From Nioella sp. MMSF_3534 (lineage in GTDB: Bacteria; Pseudomonadota; Alphaproteobacteria; Rhodobacterales; Rhodobacteraceae), in NCBI RefSeq assembly GCF_030732985.1, contig NZ_JASHJX010000011.1, positions 25,981 to 89,980 on the forward strand: a DNA stretch of 64,000 bases, given 5' to 3'. This document shows, in pieces, positions 42,309-51,437 of the stretch (position 1 is the stretch's first letter; each line of letters starts with the position of its first letter). The position numbers and the translations under genes are program-made. Under the pieces are notes generated by a model. The model saw nothing but the letters and a program-made list of their open reading frames with translations, was not told where the DNA came from and did not search any database.

Positions 42309-43322
42309 ATGAAACTGAACTTCACACGCAGAGCCGCCATGTCGGCAACTCTTGCCGCGGGCCTTCTGGCCAGCGCATCGGGCGCCGCCTTCGCGGATGG
42401 CCACATGATCCAGCTGCGGCTGTCCATGTCCGGATCGGAAACCGACCAGCGGTCCGTTGCCATGGCAGAGGTCTTCGGCCCCGCCGTGTCGGGCTTTGCC
42501 AGCTACGAACCCGCCTATAACGCGACACTCTTCGCGCAGGGCACCGAGCTGGAGGCGATCAGCCGCGGCAACCTTGAGATGACAATCTCCTCGGCGCAGG
42601 AACTGGCGCAGTTCTTCCCCGAGTTCTCGATCTTCACCGCAGGCTATGTCCATCAGGACGCCGCCCACCAGGTTGCCGTCTTCAATGACCCGCTGTTCGC
42701 GCCGTTCCAGCAGCGCGTGATCGACGATCTTGGCGCGCGTCTTCTGTCGGTGATGTATCTGGGCCGCCGTCAGGTGAACCTGCGCCAGTGCCCCGATGAG
42801 CTGACCGTCAACACCCCGGCCGATCTGGAAGGCGTGAACCTGCGGATGCCCGGCACCGATGCCTGGCAGTTCCTGGGCCGTGCGCTTGGCGCAGCGCCGA
42901 CGCCGATGTCCTTCTCTGAAGTCTACACCGCCCTTTCAACCGGCGCCGTGGACGGGCAGGACAACCCGCTGCCGACCGTGGTTGACGCGCGCTTCTACGA
43001 AGTGACCTGTCAGATCGTGCTGACCTCGCATCTCGTCGACCTGAACTACATCACCATCTCCGAGGCCGTGTGGCAGAGCATGGATGCGGAACAGCAAGCC
43101 ATCGTCCAGCAGGCCGCCGATGACGCCGCCGAACTGGGACGCCAGCGTCAGCTTCAGCTGGAGGACGAACTGGTCGCCTTCCTCGAAGAGCAGGGCATGA
43201 CGATCTACGAGCCCGACACCGCCGCGTTCCGCGAGGCGGTGCAGGCGGCCTATCTCGACAGCGAATTTGCCGAGACCTGGCCCGAGGGTGTGCTTGAGCA
43301 AATCAACGCTTTGGGCAACTAA
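42309..43322 (+). CDS. TRAP solute-binding protein (DctP type), second system
   Basis: A periplasmic binding protein of 337 residues with a signal peptide KLNFTRRAAMSATLAAGLLA ending near AFADG. The ligand-carboxylate arginine is in DLEGVNLRMPGTDAWQF. The start at 42309 follows CAGGGAGG. It is followed by its permeases and by shikimate-type genes, so quinate, shikimate or dehydroshikimate is a fair guess for the ligand. It differs clearly from the first TRAP binding protein. Confidence 0.9.
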   Translation: MKLNFTRRAAMSATLAAGLLASASGAAFADGHMIQLRLSMSGSETDQRSVAMAEVFGPAVSGFASYEPAYNATLFAQGTELEAISRGNLEMTISSAQELAQFFPEFSIFTAGYVHQDAAHQVAVFNDPLFAPFQQRVIDDLGARLLSVMYLGRRQVNLRQCPDELTVNTPADLEGVNLRMPGTDAWQFLGRALGAAPTPMSFSEVYTALSTGAVDGQDNPLPTVVDARFYEVTCQIVLTSHLVDLNYITISEAVWQSMDAEQQAIVQQAADDAAELGRQRQLQLEDELVAFLEEQGMTIYEPDTAAFREAVQAAYLDSEFAETWPEGVLEQINALGN

Positions 43323-43361
43323 TCGTCCCCAACCACATCATTCCGTTCCGGAGGTCGTCTC

Positions 43362-43925
43362 ATGCTGAACAAGCTTCGCAAGTGGTTCACCCACGGAACG
43401 GAATTCATCGCCGCGATGATGCTCGCGGCGATGTTCCTGACTTTCCTGATCCAGATCTTTTCCCGTTACGTGATGCTGAACCCGTTCGGCTGGACGCTGG
43501 AACTGTGCCTTATCCTTTGGGTCTGGATCGTCTTTTTCGGCTGCGCCTTCATCGTGAAGGAACGCGACCACGTGACTTTCGACATTTTCTACCTCGCAGG
43601 CGGGCACCGCGTGCGTCAGGTGCTGGCGCTGGCCGCCGCCGCGGCCATCGTCATCGGCATGGGCATCTCTTTCCTGCCGACATGGGACTATATCGACTGG
43701 ATGCGCATGCGACGCACCTCGACCGTGGAAAACCCCTTCACCGGTGACCGCATTCCGCTGCGCACGATCTTTTCCGTCTACGCCATCTTCATGATTGTCA
43801 TCATCGCCCGCTACGCCTGGCGCTTTGTCGACGTGCTGCGCAATGGCCCGCCCGACGACGACCACGAGATTCCGGGCCACGACCCCGAACCGCCCCATAT
43901 CCGCCACGGGGAGGACGCGACATGA
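43362..43925 (+). CDS. TRAP transporter small permease (DctQ type), second system
   Basis: A 187-residue protein with four hydrophobic helices (AAMMLAAMFLTFLIQIFSRY, LCLILWVWIVFFGCAFIV, VLALAAAAAIVIGMGISF, IFSVYAIFMIVIIARYAW). It ends in an acidic, proline-rich tail. WTLELCLILWVWIVFFG is the DctQ core. It overlaps the large permease by 4 bases. Its ribosome site is CCGGAGG. Confidence 0.9.
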   Translation: MLNKLRKWFTHGTEFIAAMMLAAMFLTFLIQIFSRYVMLNPFGWTLELCLILWVWIVFFGCAFIVKERDHVTFDIFYLAGGHRVRQVLALAAAAAIVIGMGISFLPTWDYIDWMRMRRTSTVENPFTGDRIPLRTIFSVYAIFMIVIIARYAWRFVDVLRNGPPDDDHEIPGHDPEPPHIRHGEDAT

Positions 43926-45217
43926 GCTTTGAGCTTGCATCCTGCCTCGTCACGCTCTTCGTTCTGGCCGGGATCGGTACGCCGATTGGCTATGCGATCA
44001 TCCTCGCCTCTCTCGTCTATCTGGGCTTTGCCGGGCTGGACCTCGCGCTTGCCGGTGAGAAGATCCTGCAAGGGCTCTACCGCAGCTTTATCCTGCTCGC
44101 TGTGCCGCTTTTCATCGTTGCCGCCAATATCATGAATGCGGGCACCATTTCGGACAGGTTGCTACAGTTCTGTGTGGCCGCCGTGGGCCGGTTCCGGGGT
44201 GGGCTTGGCCATGTGAATGTGGTGGCCTCGCTGATCTTTTCCGGCATGTCCGGCTCCGCTGTCGCGGATGCCGCCGGGATCGGCAAGATCATCATCCAGA
44301 TGATGACCAAGGGCGGCCGCTACGCCCCCGGATATGCCGCCGCGATCACCGCTGCCTCGGCCACGATCGGCCCGATCATTCCGCCGTCGATCCCCATGGT
44401 ACTCTATGCGCTGGTGTCCAACTCCTCCATCGGGGCGCTGTTTCTGGCGGGGATCGTGCCGGGGTTGATCATGGGCGTCGTGCTGATGGCGATGAATTAC
44501 TACATCTCATCGAAGCGCGGCTTTGCGCTGGAAGAACCGGTGCCGCTGAAGCAACTGCCCCGGCATACTGCCAATGCCTTCCCTGCCCTTCTGATGCCGG
44601 TCATCCTGCTTTACGGCATCTATGGCGGGGTCACGACCCCGACCGAGGCCGCTGCCGTCGCCGCGCTCTATGCGCTGCTCTTGGCCGGGCTGTTCTACCG
44701 CGCCCTGTCGCTGCGCGCGCTTTACAACATCTTTGTCGAAAGCGCCCGGTCCTCTGCCGCTGTTGGCCTTGTGATCGGTGGCGCGCTGATCCTGAATTTC
44801 GTGGTGGTCTCGGAAAACATCCCCGCCATGGTCGCCAATTCGCTGGTCGGCATCGACATTCACCCGCTGGTTTTCCTGCTGCTGGTGAACCTGCTGATTC
44901 TCGCCCTAGGCTGTGTGCTGGACGCCACGACGATCATCCTTGTCATCGTGCCGCTGTTCATTCCCGCCTGCCGGGAACTTGGCATCGACCTGGTGCATTT
45001 CGGAGTTCTGGTGGTGGTCAATTCCATGATCGGGCTGATCACGCCGCCCTATGGCATCCTCCTGTTCGTGATCAACGCCGTAACGGGCATCGCGCTGAAA
45101 GAGATCATCGGCGAGATCTGGGCCTTCCTCGCTGTTCTGATCGGGGCGCTTCTGCTGCTGATCCTGTTCCCCGATCTGGTGTTGTTCCTGCCACGCTTGC
45201 TTGGATACGGAGGCTGA
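43922..45217 (+). CDS. TRAP transporter large permease (DctM type), second system
   Basis: A 431-residue membrane subunit of normal size, unlike the enlarged copy at 13388-14878. Conserved segments are FSGMSGSAVADAAGIGKIII, SATIGPIIPPSIPMVLYAL, GGVTTPTEAAAVAALYALL and SMIGLITPPYGILLFVIN. It couples sodium or proton flow to uptake with its DctP and DctQ partners. The downstream two-domain enzyme gene starts 11 bases after its stop. Confidence 0.93.
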   Translation: MSFELASCLVTLFVLAGIGTPIGYAIILASLVYLGFAGLDLALAGEKILQGLYRSFILLAVPLFIVAANIMNAGTISDRLLQFCVAAVGRFRGGLGHVNVVASLIFSGMSGSAVADAAGIGKIIIQMMTKGGRYAPGYAAAITAASATIGPIIPPSIPMVLYALVSNSSIGALFLAGIVPGLIMGVVLMAMNYYISSKRGFALEEPVPLKQLPRHTANAFPALLMPVILLYGIYGGVTTPTEAAAVAALYALLLAGLFYRALSLRALYNIFVESARSSAAVGLVIGGALILNFVVVSENIPAMVANSLVGIDIHPLVFLLLVNLLILALGCVLDATTIILVIVPLFIPACRELGIDLVHFGVLVVVNSMIGLITPPYGILLFVINAVTGIALKEIIGEIWAFLAVLIGALLLLILFPDLVLFLPRLLGYGG

Positions 45218-45228
45218 GGGGCCACGCC

Positions 45229-47121
45229 ATGCCACTGACAATTGCCACCTCTGCCGTCCCCGGTGACGTCCCGCAGAAACTGAAGGCCATCGCCGAGGCC
45301 GGTTTCAATGGCATCGACCTGTCCGAGCCGGATTTCACCGGTTACGAGGGCAGCGCCCGCGATCTGGCCGGGCTTGCCACCGACCACGGGCTGACCATCT
45401 CGGCGCTATTGGCCTTCGACGGGTTGGAGGGGTTGGACGGTCCCGCGCGAGTTGCGGCCTTTGACCGGCTGGAGCGTGTGTTCGACCGGATGGGCGCGCT
45501 TGGGACGGATCTTCTGGTGGTCCGCGCCTCCTCCTCATCCAAAGCCAACCCGGAACGGGATCGGATTCTAGAAGACCTGAGTGAACTTGCCGCGCGGGCC
45601 GAAGCGCGCGGGGTGAAAGCGGCTTTTCAGGCGTTGCCATGGGCACGCACCCTGACCCGAGAGGATGATGCGGCGGAAATGATCGCAGAGATCGGCAGCA
45701 AGGCGCTCGGGCTTGGGCTGAACAGCCTCAATTCCCTCGCCGATGGCTCCCGCCCTGCCCGGTTGGGCGGCCTCAACGGCGCGCAGGTCTTCCATGTGCA
45801 GCTGTCCGACGCCCCGAAACTCGATATGGGCCTGCAATATCTCGCGCATCACTACCAGATCCTGCCCGGTCAGGGGGATCTGAACCTTGCAGGCTTCGTC
45901 CGGGTTCTGGCGCGGGCAGGCTATTCCGGCCCCTGGTCCATCGCCACCGCCAATGACGTCGCAACGAGGAACGGCCCCGCTGCCGTGGCCTCCGACGCCT
46001 ATCGCGCCCTTCTGAACCTGCTGGACGAGGTGGACAGCCCCGAGCCGGGAATGAATTTCGACATCCCCGCCCTGCCAAAACGGGTCCGCGCAACCGGGTT
46101 CGAATTCATCGAGTTTGCCGCCGATGAACGCAGCGCCGACGACATGCGGAAAACCCTGAGATCCATGCGGTTCCGGCGCGAACGCCAGCACCGGACCAAA
46201 TCGGTCGAGCTGTGGCGGCAAGGTGCGGTGAATATCGTCATCAACACCGAACGAAGCGGCTTTGCCCATTCCGCTTTCCTCGCCCATGGCCCAACCGTCT
46301 GCGACATGGGTCTGCGGGTGGAGGATGCGACGCTGACCGCCAAACGGGCAACGGGACTTGGCGGGTCGCTGTTCTCTCAGCCCGTGGGCGCGGGAGAGCT
46401 GGACATCCCCGCCGTGCGCGGCGTCGGCGGAAGCGTCGTGCATTTCATCGACGAGAAATCCGACCTGCACCGGGTCTGGGACATCGAATTCCTGCCCGTC
46501 CCCCGCACCGAGACCACGCAACCCGCGGGCCTGCGCAGGATCGACCACGTGGCGCAGACCATGCGCCACGAGGACATGCAGAGCTGGCTGCTGTTCTACC
46601 TGTCAACCTTCGACATGCGGAAATCGCCCGTTGTGGATGTGCACGACCCGGCAGGCCATGTCCATTCGCAGGCGATCCAGACCCCAGAAGGCGAGATCCG
46701 GCTCAACCTGAACGGCACCGAACCGGGACAGACCGTGGCCGGTGCCTTCATCGCCGACAAATTTGGCGCGGGCGTGCAGCATATTGCGCTTCTGAGCGAC
46801 GATATCTTCGAAACCTCCGCCCTCTTGGCCGCGTCCGGTTTTCAGCGACTGGCCATTCCCGCCAATTACTACGCTCATATCCAGTCAACCTACGATCTAG
46901 ACGCGGCCATGGTGGCGCGCCTCAAGGACGGAAACATCCTGTATTCCCGCACTGACGGCGGAGAGTTCTTTCAGATCTACAGCCTGCCGATCCTTGGCGG
47001 GTTTTTCTTCGAGATCGTTGAACGCCGGAACGGCTACACGGGCTATGGCGCGCGCAACGCGCCTGTGCGCATCGCGGCGCAAAGCCGTTTGCTGCGCCCC
47101 GCCGGGATGCCCCTGAGATGA
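45229..47121 (+). CDS. Two-domain DHS dehydratase-like/HPPD-like protein with lost metal site
   Basis: A 630-residue protein laid out like bacterial QuiC/QsuB 3-dehydroshikimate dehydratases: an N-terminal TIM barrel (about 1-270) and a C-terminal HPPD-like VOC domain (about 285-615). Recalled against Pseudomonas putida QuiC1, the barrel's metal ligands Glu134, Asp165, Gln191 and Glu239 correspond here to Gln134 (AAFQALPW), Asn165 (GLNSLNS), Gln191 (VQLSDAP) and Ala239 (WSIATAND); the nearby histidine is Asn168. The VOC-domain ligands His440 (RRIDHVA), His518 (GVQHIAL) and Glu595 (GFFFEIVE) remain. The barrel therefore looks unable to act as a normal dehydratase, while the second domain could be active. 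It overlaps aroE by 4 bases. Confidence 0.85.
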   Translation: MPLTIATSAVPGDVPQKLKAIAEAGFNGIDLSEPDFTGYEGSARDLAGLATDHGLTISALLAFDGLEGLDGPARVAAFDRLERVFDRMGALGTDLLVVRASSSSKANPERDRILEDLSELAARAEARGVKAAFQALPWARTLTREDDAAEMIAEIGSKALGLGLNSLNSLADGSRPARLGGLNGAQVFHVQLSDAPKLDMGLQYLAHHYQILPGQGDLNLAGFVRVLARAGYSGPWSIATANDVATRNGPAAVASDAYRALLNLLDEVDSPEPGMNFDIPALPKRVRATGFEFIEFAADERSADDMRKTLRSMRFRRERQHRTKSVELWRQGAVNIVINTERSGFAHSAFLAHGPTVCDMGLRVEDATLTAKRATGLGGSLFSQPVGAGELDIPAVRGVGGSVVHFIDEKSDLHRVWDIEFLPVPRTETTQPAGLRRIDHVAQTMRHEDMQSWLLFYLSTFDMRKSPVVDVHDPAGHVHSQAIQTPEGEIRLNLNGTEPGQTVAGAFIADKFGAGVQHIALLSDDIFETSALLAASGFQRLAIPANYYAHIQSTYDLDAAMVARLKDGNILYSRTDGGEFFQIYSLPILGGFFFEIVERRNGYTGYGARNAPVRIAAQSRLLRPAGMPLR

Positions 47122-47999
47122 GCCCAAAGCACGCCATGACGGCCGGGTTGATCGGGCACGGAATCGCGGGGTCGCTCACGCCGTCGATGCACGAGACCGA
47201 AGGGCGCGCCCATGGCCTAGACTACCGCTACGCCCGGATGGACACCGCCCTGCCCCCCTATCGCAGCCAGAGCCTTGCCCAGATGATCGACGCCGCGGAA
47301 CAGGCAGGTTTTCGGGGCCTCAATATCACCCATCCGTTCAAGGTGCAGGTACTGCCCCTGCTGGACCAGCTCTCGCCGGAGGCCAGGGCGATTGGCGCGG
47401 TGAACACCGTCCAGTTCCACAACGGCAGCCGGATCGGGCACAACACCGATATCAGCGGCTTTGCCACAGCCTTTCGCGCCGCTTTGCCGGGTGCGGGAAT
47501 GGATCATGTCCTGCTGCTTGGGGCTGGCGGCGCGGGGGCCGCGGTGGCCCATGCGCTGATTGCGCTTGGCGTGCGGGCGCTGTCCGTTTTCAGCAAGGAG
47601 CCAGACCAGACGCGGGCATTGCTGAACAGGCTTGCGGCGCAATACCCCGCGTGCCGCCTACGCGCGCCCGACACGCTTGACCTTGCGGCGCTGCGCGACG
47701 TGGGCGGTGTGGTCAATGCCACGCCCATGGGAATGGACGCCTATCCCGGCACGGCGATTGCCGTCGACTGTCTGCGCCCCGATATCTGGGTGTCGGATAT
47801 CGTGTACTTCCCCCTGGAAACCGAGCTGCTACGGATTGCGCGGGCCATGGGATGCCGCACAATGACCGGGGCCGGCATGGCCATTCATCAGGCCGCACAG
47901 GCCTTTCAGATCATCACCGGTCAGCAGGCGGATGCCGACCGTATGGCCGCTGAGTTCGACAGGCTGACCGCATCTGATATGGTTTCAGCAGATTCTTAA
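47118..47999 (+). CDS. Shikimate/quinate dehydrogenase-like (AroE family)
   Basis: A 293-residue AroE-family enzyme. The substrate site has SLTPSMHETEG and NITHPFKVQVLP with catalytic Lys75, and Asp111 in IGHNTDISGF. The NAD(P) loop is LLGAGGAGAAVAHAL. MHETEGRAHGLDYRY resembles catabolic quinate/shikimate dehydrogenases (QsuD type) more than housekeeping AroE. It lies in a GntR-controlled operon with TRAP uptake genes, so it should oxidise quinate or shikimate to the 3-dehydro acid. The cofactor preference cannot be read with confidence. Confidence 0.87.
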   Translation: MSPKHAMTAGLIGHGIAGSLTPSMHETEGRAHGLDYRYARMDTALPPYRSQSLAQMIDAAEQAGFRGLNITHPFKVQVLPLLDQLSPEARAIGAVNTVQFHNGSRIGHNTDISGFATAFRAALPGAGMDHVLLLGAGGAGAAVAHALIALGVRALSVFSKEPDQTRALLNRLAAQYPACRLRAPDTLDLAALRDVGGVVNATPMGMDAYPGTAIAVDCLRPDIWVSDIVYFPLETELLRIARAMGCRTMTGAGMAIHQAAQAFQIITGQQADADRMAAEFDRLTASDMVSADS

Positions 48000-48011
48000 G
48001 GATACCCCCAG

Positions 48012-48824
48012 ATGACCGACGCAGACGAGATCCGCCATTGGTGGCGCACTTCCATCATCGACATGGAGCCGGGGAAGATCGCCTTTCGCGGGCACCCCAT
48101 TCAGGACCTGATCGGGACTGTCAGTTTCCCGCAGATGATCTGGTTGATGCTGCGCGGCGACTTGCCGTCACCAGAGCAAGCCGCGCTGTTCGAATGCGCC
48201 CTCGTGGCGGGGGTCGATCACGGGCCGCAGGCCCCCTCGATCGCTGCCGCCCGCATGGCCGCGACCTGTGGCGTGGGGCTGAACAACGTGATGGCCACGG
48301 GTGTGAACATGCTTGGTGACGTGCATGGCGGCGCGGGGGAACAATGCGCCGTGCTGTACTATGATATCGCTGCCAGGATTGATGCGGGCGCGGGTCTGGA
48401 TCAGGCGGTTCGCGACGGGCTCGATGTCTGGCGGGCCGAGTATGGCAAGATCGTCTCGGGCTTTGGCCACCGCTTTCACAAACCCGTCGATCCACGCGCG
48501 CCGCGCCTTATGGCGCTGGTGCGTGAGGCTGCGGCCGCAGGCACGGTCAACGGTCGCTTCGCCGTGATCGGCGAGGCCGTGCAGGACGAGCTTGGCCGCC
48601 AGCGCGGCGGGCGTCCGATTGCGATGAACATCGACGGGGCCACGGCGGTGATCTTCTGCGAACTGGGATTTCCCCCGCCCCTGTCGCGCGGGCTGTTCTG
48701 CCTGTCGCGGTCCGTCGGTGTGCTGGCCCATGGCTGGGAACAGATGCAGCAAGGTGGCCGCAACAAGGGGCCGATGCCGCCGAAATTCCTTCCGGAATAC
48801 CAGCCCAAGGACGTCACCAGCTAA
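48012..48824 (+). CDS. Citryl-CoA lyase-like protein (citrate synthase family)
   Basis: A 270-residue protein of the short citrate synthase-related group often annotated as citryl-CoA lyase. Features are RTSIIDMEPGKIAFRGHPI at the start, NVMATGVNMLGDVHGGAGEQ, SGFGHRFHKPVDPRAPRL with the conserved histidines, and RGLFCLSRSVGVLAHGWEQ near the end. It lacks the large domain of full citrate synthases. It follows aroE by 12 bases. The reaction should be C-C lysis or condensation of a CoA thioester, yet no known quinate or shikimate step needs this. It is the last gene before a 299-base promoter gap. Confidence 0.82.
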   Translation: MTDADEIRHWWRTSIIDMEPGKIAFRGHPIQDLIGTVSFPQMIWLMLRGDLPSPEQAALFECALVAGVDHGPQAPSIAAARMAATCGVGLNNVMATGVNMLGDVHGGAGEQCAVLYYDIAARIDAGAGLDQAVRDGLDVWRAEYGKIVSGFGHRFHKPVDPRAPRLMALVREAAAAGTVNGRFAVIGEAVQDELGRQRGGRPIAMNIDGATAVIFCELGFPPPLSRGLFCLSRSVGVLAHGWEQMQQGGRNKGPMPPKFLPEYQPKDVTS

Positions 48825-49014
48825 CCGCAGCCTCCCTGCGAAGAGGCCAGATCGACCGCATGCAGCCGCGCCCTCACCGCGCGCGGCCTTCGAACAGTTG
48901 CGCGATCTCAACGCGATCCGATGTTGCTCGAAGCGCTGTCGCGCCCGTCGCCACAAGTCGGATGGCGCGCAAACAACGCCTCCCAACTCATTGTAAATAA
49001 TGCGCAAAACAAGC

Positions 49015-49030
49015 GGGCAAAGATTTGCCC
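49015..49030. promoter_or_regulatory. Inverted repeat GGGCAAA-GA-TTTGCCC in a 299-base gap
   Basis: A perfect 7-bp inverted repeat in the gene-free stretch 48825-49123. The second half of this gap (from about 48990) is strongly AT-rich and holds a promoter for the TIM-barrel/aldehyde dehydrogenase/TPP operon. The regulator is unknown. Confidence 0.5.
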
Positions 49031-49086
49031 TCGCAAAATGATTGATGATTTTAAAAATGTCATATATTTTTCTTTTCACCACATAT

Positions 49087-49100
49087 ATACAATCCTGTAT
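49087..49100. promoter_or_regulatory. Palindrome ATACA-ATCC-TGTAT near the 49124 start
   Basis: A perfect 5-bp inverted repeat ending 23 bases before the start codon at 49124. The ATAC/GTAT arms are seen in many GntR-family sites, so it could be an operator over the -10 to leader region. It does not match the 40889-40913 sites. Confidence 0.45.
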
Positions 49101-49123
49101 CATGATTCCGCGGAGCTTCAGCG

Positions 49124-50047
49124 ATGGCGACGACAGACCAAACGCCCCGGCCAGAGCCGCTTTATTCGCTGGCCCATCTGACGCTGATCGACTGTTCCGC
49201 GCCCGAGCTGGTCTATATCGCGGCGCGGGCGGGATATGACGCGGTCAGCCCGCGCTTCATCCCCATGCATGTGCCCGGCGAGTTTGCGAACCGGCCCGAG
49301 GACAAGGCGCTGGTGGCGGCCACCAAGCTGGCGCTGAAGACGACCGGGCTTAAGGTTCTGGACATCGAGCTTGCGCGGATCACCGACGACTGCGACCCCA
49401 AAAGCTTTGAACCGTCGCTGGAACTGGGTGGCGAATTGGGGGCCAAACGCCTGATCATGAGCGCCTGGACCAGCGACCGCGATGACCGGAACTTCCTGGT
49501 CGAGTGCTACGGGGAAACCTGTGATATCGCCGCGCAATACGGGCTGAGTGTCGATCTGGAGTTTCCCTCCTTCTCGCGGCTCAGAACCCTGGATGAGGCG
49601 CTCGATATCGTGCGGGCAGCGGACCGGCCCAATGGCGGCATTCTCGTCGACACGCTCTACCTGCATCTCAGCCGCGTCGATATCGGCGAGCTGCTGCATG
49701 TGCCGAGCGAGCTGCTGCATTTCCTCCACATCTCCGACTGCCTGCCCGGCATCGCCGACACGCGCGAGGGCATGATCCAGCTGGCCCGCGATGCGCGGCT
49801 TTATCCCGGCGAGGGCTGGATAGACTTCACCGGCATCATCGAACGGATGCCTCCGGTCGACTACTCCATCGAACTTCCCAATCAGAGCCGCGTGGCCGAG
49901 CTCGGGCTCGAAGAACACGCCCGCCGCTGTCTGATCCAGGCAAAACGCACCTTCGGGACAGCCCGGTCGAAACGGCTGCACCCCGATCCTGTTCTGGCGC
50001 AAGCCAACACACACAACGAGGGCCATCATGGGCAAAGACCTGACTGA
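49124..50047 (+). CDS. Xylose isomerase-like TIM-barrel protein
   Basis: A 307-residue sugar phosphate isomerase/epimerase-type barrel. A full candidate metal set is visible: Glu146 (VDLEFPSF), Asp176 (GGILVDTLYLH), His202 (FLHISDC) and Glu250 (YSIELPNQ). The order and spacing resemble the AsbF dehydroshikimate dehydratase set (Glu142, Asp175, His201, Glu253). It overlaps the following aldehyde dehydrogenase by 20 bases and starts a new transcription unit. It could be the real dehydroshikimate dehydratase of this locus, or an isomerase of the aldehyde pathway. Neither is proven. Confidence 0.82.
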   Translation: MATTDQTPRPEPLYSLAHLTLIDCSAPELVYIAARAGYDAVSPRFIPMHVPGEFANRPEDKALVAATKLALKTTGLKVLDIELARITDDCDPKSFEPSLELGGELGAKRLIMSAWTSDRDDRNFLVECYGETCDIAAQYGLSVDLEFPSFSRLRTLDEALDIVRAADRPNGGILVDTLYLHLSRVDIGELLHVPSELLHFLHISDCLPGIADTREGMIQLARDARLYPGEGWIDFTGIIERMPPVDYSIELPNQSRVAELGLEEHARRCLIQAKRTFGTARSKRLHPDPVLAQANTHNEGHHGQRPD

Positions 50048-51437
50048 AGACGACCGACAGCTTGTGGCTGACATGCTATCGCGCGCCCGTGCGGCAATGG
50101 CAGAGATCGAAGACTGGAGCCAGAAAGACCTGGACCGCTTGTCTCAGGCGATTGCATGGTATGCCGGAAACGAGAAGACCTTTACCCGGCTGGCGCAGCA
50201 AGGGGTCGATGAAAGCGGCATCGGCGACCGCGACGGGCGGCCCGCCAAGCGGTTCAAGATCCACATGGTGTTGCGTGACGTGCTGCGCACCCCTTCGACC
50301 GGCGTCGTGGAGGTGGACGAGGCCAGAGGGCTGGTCAAATACGCAAAGCCTGCCGGGGTTATTGCCTCGCTCATCCCGATGACCAACCCGGCAATGACGC
50401 CTCCGGTCACGGGCGTGTCCTCGGCCAATGCCCGCAATGCCGTCATCTTCAGCCCCCACCCCCGCACCGCTCAGACGACCTATGAAATGGTCGAGGTGAT
50501 GCGCGCCGCCTGCCGGGCCGTGGGCGCACCCGAGGACCTGTTCCAGTCGATCCGCAAGCCTTCGATCCCCATGACCCAGCATCTGATGGAGGTCTGCGAC
50601 CTGACCCTTGCCACCGGTGGCAAACCGATGGTGAAGGCCGCTTATTCCTCTGGCCGTCCGGCCTATGGCGTCGGCGCGGGCAATTCCTCGATCGTCATCG
50701 ACGAGACGGCGGATATCGAGATTGCCGCGGCGAACACCCGGATTTCCAAGACCTCCGATTTCGGGTCCGGCTGTTCGGCGGATGGCAACATCATCATCCA
50801 GCGCTCGATCTATAACGCCATGGTCAAGGCGCTGGAGGCCGAGGGCGGGTATCTGTGCAACGCGCAGGAAAAGGCCCTGCTCGAGGCGGCCATGTGGGAC
50901 GAAAAGGGCAACCGCACCTTCCCCACCATCGCTTGCCGCCCGCAGCAAACCGCCGAGGTGGCCGGTTTCTCGATCCCCGAGGATCGCAAGTTCCTGATGG
51001 TCGAAAATCAGGGCCAGATCGGGCCGGAACACAAGTTTTCCAAGGAGAAGCTGACCACACTGATGGCGCTTTACCACTTCGAGACCTTCGATGACGCGCT
51101 GGAAACCGTGCGGGCCATCTACGAGACCGGCGGCAAGGGCCATTCCTGCGGCATCTACAGCCACAATGACGACCATATCGACGCGCTGGCCCGTCTGGCC
51201 CCTGTCAGCCGCATGATGGTCCGCCAGCCGCAATCCAAGGCCAACGCGGGTGCCTGGACAAACGGGATGCCGATGACCTCCAGCCTTGGTTGCGGAATCT
51301 GGGGCGGCAACATCACCAATGAGAATGTCACCATGAAACACATGATGAACTACACTTGGGTCAGCCGCCCGATCCCAGAGGATCGTCCCTCGGAGGAGGA
51401 ACTGTTCGGTGAGTTCTTCGGGCAGGAGGTCGCGTGA
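50028..51437 (+). CDS. CoA-acylating aldehyde dehydrogenase (SauS/SafD-like)
   Basis: A 469-residue aldehyde dehydrogenase of the acylating group. The catalytic cysteine is Cys249 in SDFGSGCSADGN. The end segment LGCGIWGGNITNENVTMKHM with NYTWVSRPIP is shared with AdhE and sulfoacetaldehyde dehydrogenases. KPAGVIASLIPMTNPAMTP is the N-terminal cofactor region. The product should be an acyl-CoA. It overlaps both neighbours (20 bases and 4 bases). Sulfoacetaldehyde is only one possible substrate; no sulfonate exporter or sulfite gene is nearby. Confidence 0.85.
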   Translation: MGKDLTEDDRQLVADMLSRARAAMAEIEDWSQKDLDRLSQAIAWYAGNEKTFTRLAQQGVDESGIGDRDGRPAKRFKIHMVLRDVLRTPSTGVVEVDEARGLVKYAKPAGVIASLIPMTNPAMTPPVTGVSSANARNAVIFSPHPRTAQTTYEMVEVMRAACRAVGAPEDLFQSIRKPSIPMTQHLMEVCDLTLATGGKPMVKAAYSSGRPAYGVGAGNSSIVIDETADIEIAAANTRISKTSDFGSGCSADGNIIIQRSIYNAMVKALEAEGGYLCNAQEKALLEAAMWDEKGNRTFPTIACRPQQTAEVAGFSIPEDRKFLMVENQGQIGPEHKFSKEKLTTLMALYHFETFDDALETVRAIYETGGKGHSCGIYSHNDDHIDALARLAPVSRMMVRQPQSKANAGAWTNGMPMTSSLGCGIWGGNITNENVTMKHMMNYTWVSRPIPEDRPSEEELFGEFFGQEVA

